Shown: one piece after another, positions 61,885-64,000 of the stretch
How positions within the stretch are numbered: position 1 is the first letter of the stretch
Layout of the letters: the number at the start of each line of letters is the position of its first letter
Assembly: GCA_028564705.1 (NCBI GenBank)
Contig: JAPXFQ010002722.1
Location: 1,178,001 to 1,242,000 of the forward strand
Length of the DNA stretch: 64,000 nucleotides
From: Apricaphanius iberus
Lineage: Eukaryota; Chordata; Actinopteri; Cyprinodontiformes; Aphaniidae
Direction: 5' to 3'
Made by a program: the position numbers and the translations under genes
The notes under the pieces: model-generated
What the model saw: the letters and a program-made list of their open reading frames with translations, nothing else
Databases searched by the model: none
Told to the model about the DNA's origin: nothing

Positions 61885-64000
61885 GTGTATCATATATATA
61901 AACATGAATTTTGAAAATAGGGATTTATACCATACTTTATAGGGCAGTGTTCTATGGAGTCATTCATTCTACTAAAACAAATTAAGAAAAGGTTAACTGT
62001 GTAAACAGGACAATACGGAGGAAAAAAAACAAAAAACAATATCGTATGTTATTTCACATAACATAACGTGGTCTCTCGTAACTAAAGAGGGGTCAGAAAT
62101 TAAGGGAACATGTCATAGAGTGTTGAAATGAAAAATCTTGGCCTCACAATCAAAAAACTTTGGAAACTATGTTGTTCCTCAGAAGTAACTCAATGACTAT
62201 TAGCAAGAACAAACTGAGATATTACGTGCATTCCGTTAGATCCAAAGTAGAACATCATAGATGTTCAAATAACTTTGAATAAACACCTTTTTCGGACATG
62301 CAAGACCACCACAATGCAATTCAGTGCTAATTCAACCACGCGAGTCAAAGTGTATGCCAGCTGGACATCAATTACTGAATGTAACAATGGGTGATCTATA
62401 ACATAACAATAACATTCCTCATCTTGGCACAGAGAGAGTTGAAAAGATGCTGTTCTGATAAGTGTTTCAAAACGGAACTATGAGGAGATAAAGAGGCAAG
62501 TGCAGTGAGCGGGGGTGGAGGGTGCATGTTTTCTTTCACAGCCCTGAGCAGCATCCAGAGAGCAGCCTTGGCAGCAATCCATGTGTCCCTTGGCGTGAGC
62601 ACTGCAGTCACATTACATTTCCCCCTCTCCACTGGATCGCCGTGTGCCTAGCAGACGCTCCGATCCAGGACATGTCGAGTCCACTTTAGACGTTAGGCTC
62701 TCTGGCTCAAGCTAATCCAACAACTAACAAAGTGTAACAGACTGCAGAGTCTATAATTGAGTAAATAATTTAGGTTGTCTTTGAATAAATGAACAGATTG
62801 GTGCGTGAGTTTACCAAGATGCTGATGAGAAGATGTGCACACTACTTTGGCAAATTGCCGTGGACAAAAAGAAAAGCTCCATGAAGAATTGGGGGGGCGT
62901 TCTGTTTCCAAATGCTCACACAGTTGCAAAGCACTGCAATCAATGCAAATCTGAGCTGCACGTCTGTGCATAGGAAATATGCATAAATAATAATGTAAGG
63001 AAATGTTCCTACTTCCAGCTTGCTAACACTGACAGCCACAGCAAAAACGACATGAGCCACACACACTGTGTTGATCCTGCACCAATTAATTTCATGAATG
63101 ACTACCTCTTGTTTGGTAACACACTCCCCAGTGGTGCCAGGCTTTCCTCACTACCCCCCCAAGAAATTGCACTGTTAGTGAAGAAAAGCACAAGATCACA
63201 AAATTCAAAAGTGTTGTGTTTGCATTGCAAAAGTGCATAAAGATTGAAGTGAGTAAGACCATGTAGGAATACTAATTTTTACTTGAATTTTTTATTGAAG
63301 GTGCAGATGAGCTTGATGCTAAAATGTATTGTGTTAAGTTTCAAAAGTGTCAAGTAATGCCAACTCTACAGTACAGTATGTACTTTGCTACCTTACATAA
63401 AGTAGAAATTTTGAGTATTTATTCTTCACTTGACTAATTACATACTGGCCTACTTTTTACTTTTACTCTTGCATTTTTACGCAATTTTCTATACTTTCAG
63501 CTCCTTACATTTTAAAAATAGCCTTGTTACTTCTGTTTCATTTTGTGTTATAATTTTATAAAAAAGAAACATAAAAAACTATCCAAAAAATACGCTAACT
63601 GGATAGAATTTGACTGCGGTTGATTATAATTTTAAACATTTACTATTCTAACAACCTATATCACATATAGGGGTCAGGTTAACTGAATATTTTCCATATT
63701 TGTCTGATTATTTAGAACAGTGGCAGAAAAATCTTAAATCGACTTGTAATTTCGACAGATTACAATTTACACCCATTTGGTGCAGACATGCTGACAGTTT
63801 TAACTTTACGCACGGAGTTTGGTACTTCAGCCTAAACTGGCTGGTAAACTCCGTCTAAGCCTAAATACCGGCACCATTTTGTCTCATGTTATTGATTTTA
63901 GTAAACAGAGACAGTGTAAGTGTAGTGTTGCAATTAGCCAATCAGAAGAGAGAAACTTGCATGTCATTAATCTTATACTGCCTTCCAGTTAACCTTTCCG

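Overview
The window looks like nuclear DNA of a ray-finned (teleost, probably percomorph) fish. It is AT-rich, contains two vertebrate genes cut into exons with canonical GT/AG splice sites, and is crowded with transposon families typical of teleosts: Tc1/mariner, hAT-type MITEs with 8-bp target duplications, TTAA-flanked elements, PIF/Harbinger-like elements and LINE fragments. Nothing is prokaryotic: no operons, CRISPR, rRNA or tRNA genes were recognised. Layout: (1) 270-5896, minus strand: six exons of dhdh (dihydrodiol dehydrogenase, NADP-dependent). The gene runs off the left edge, so the last coding exon or exons are missing. Its 3.8-kb intron 3 carries a 3.07-kb hAT-like element with another MITE nested inside. 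(2) 5.9-41.4 kb: a gene desert of about 35 kb without a host exon I can support. It holds transposons of many ages, including an apparently intact Tc1-type element (18191-19808) with a 347-codon transposase and DD38E spacing, three TTAA-flanked elements, a MITE with perfect 32-bp ends, a possible solo LTR, a GC-rich LINE-derived block and several decayed Tc1 copies. (3) 41700-45441, minus strand: the last two coding exons of an HCN4-type hyperpolarisation-activated channel, covering the end of the cyclic-nucleotide-binding domain and a very long cytosolic tail. (4) 45442-64000: no further HCN exon was found, so this is best read as more than 18.5 kb of intron 6. It contains hAT MITEs with clear target duplications, an internally deleted LINE, a PIF/Harbinger-like element, a broken DD34E Tc1 element, and a Tc1 relic into which an RTE-like LINE tail has inserted with a 13-bp target duplication. 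The two host genes have unrelated jobs (cytosolic oxidation of trans-dihydrodiols and sugars; pacemaker current at the plasma membrane) and nothing suggests they work together. The most informative content is the transposon stratigraphy, the intact DD38E element and the unusual low-complexity tail of the HCN4-like channel. All boundaries come from reading the sequence by eye; family names given without a resolved terminal repeat are inferences.
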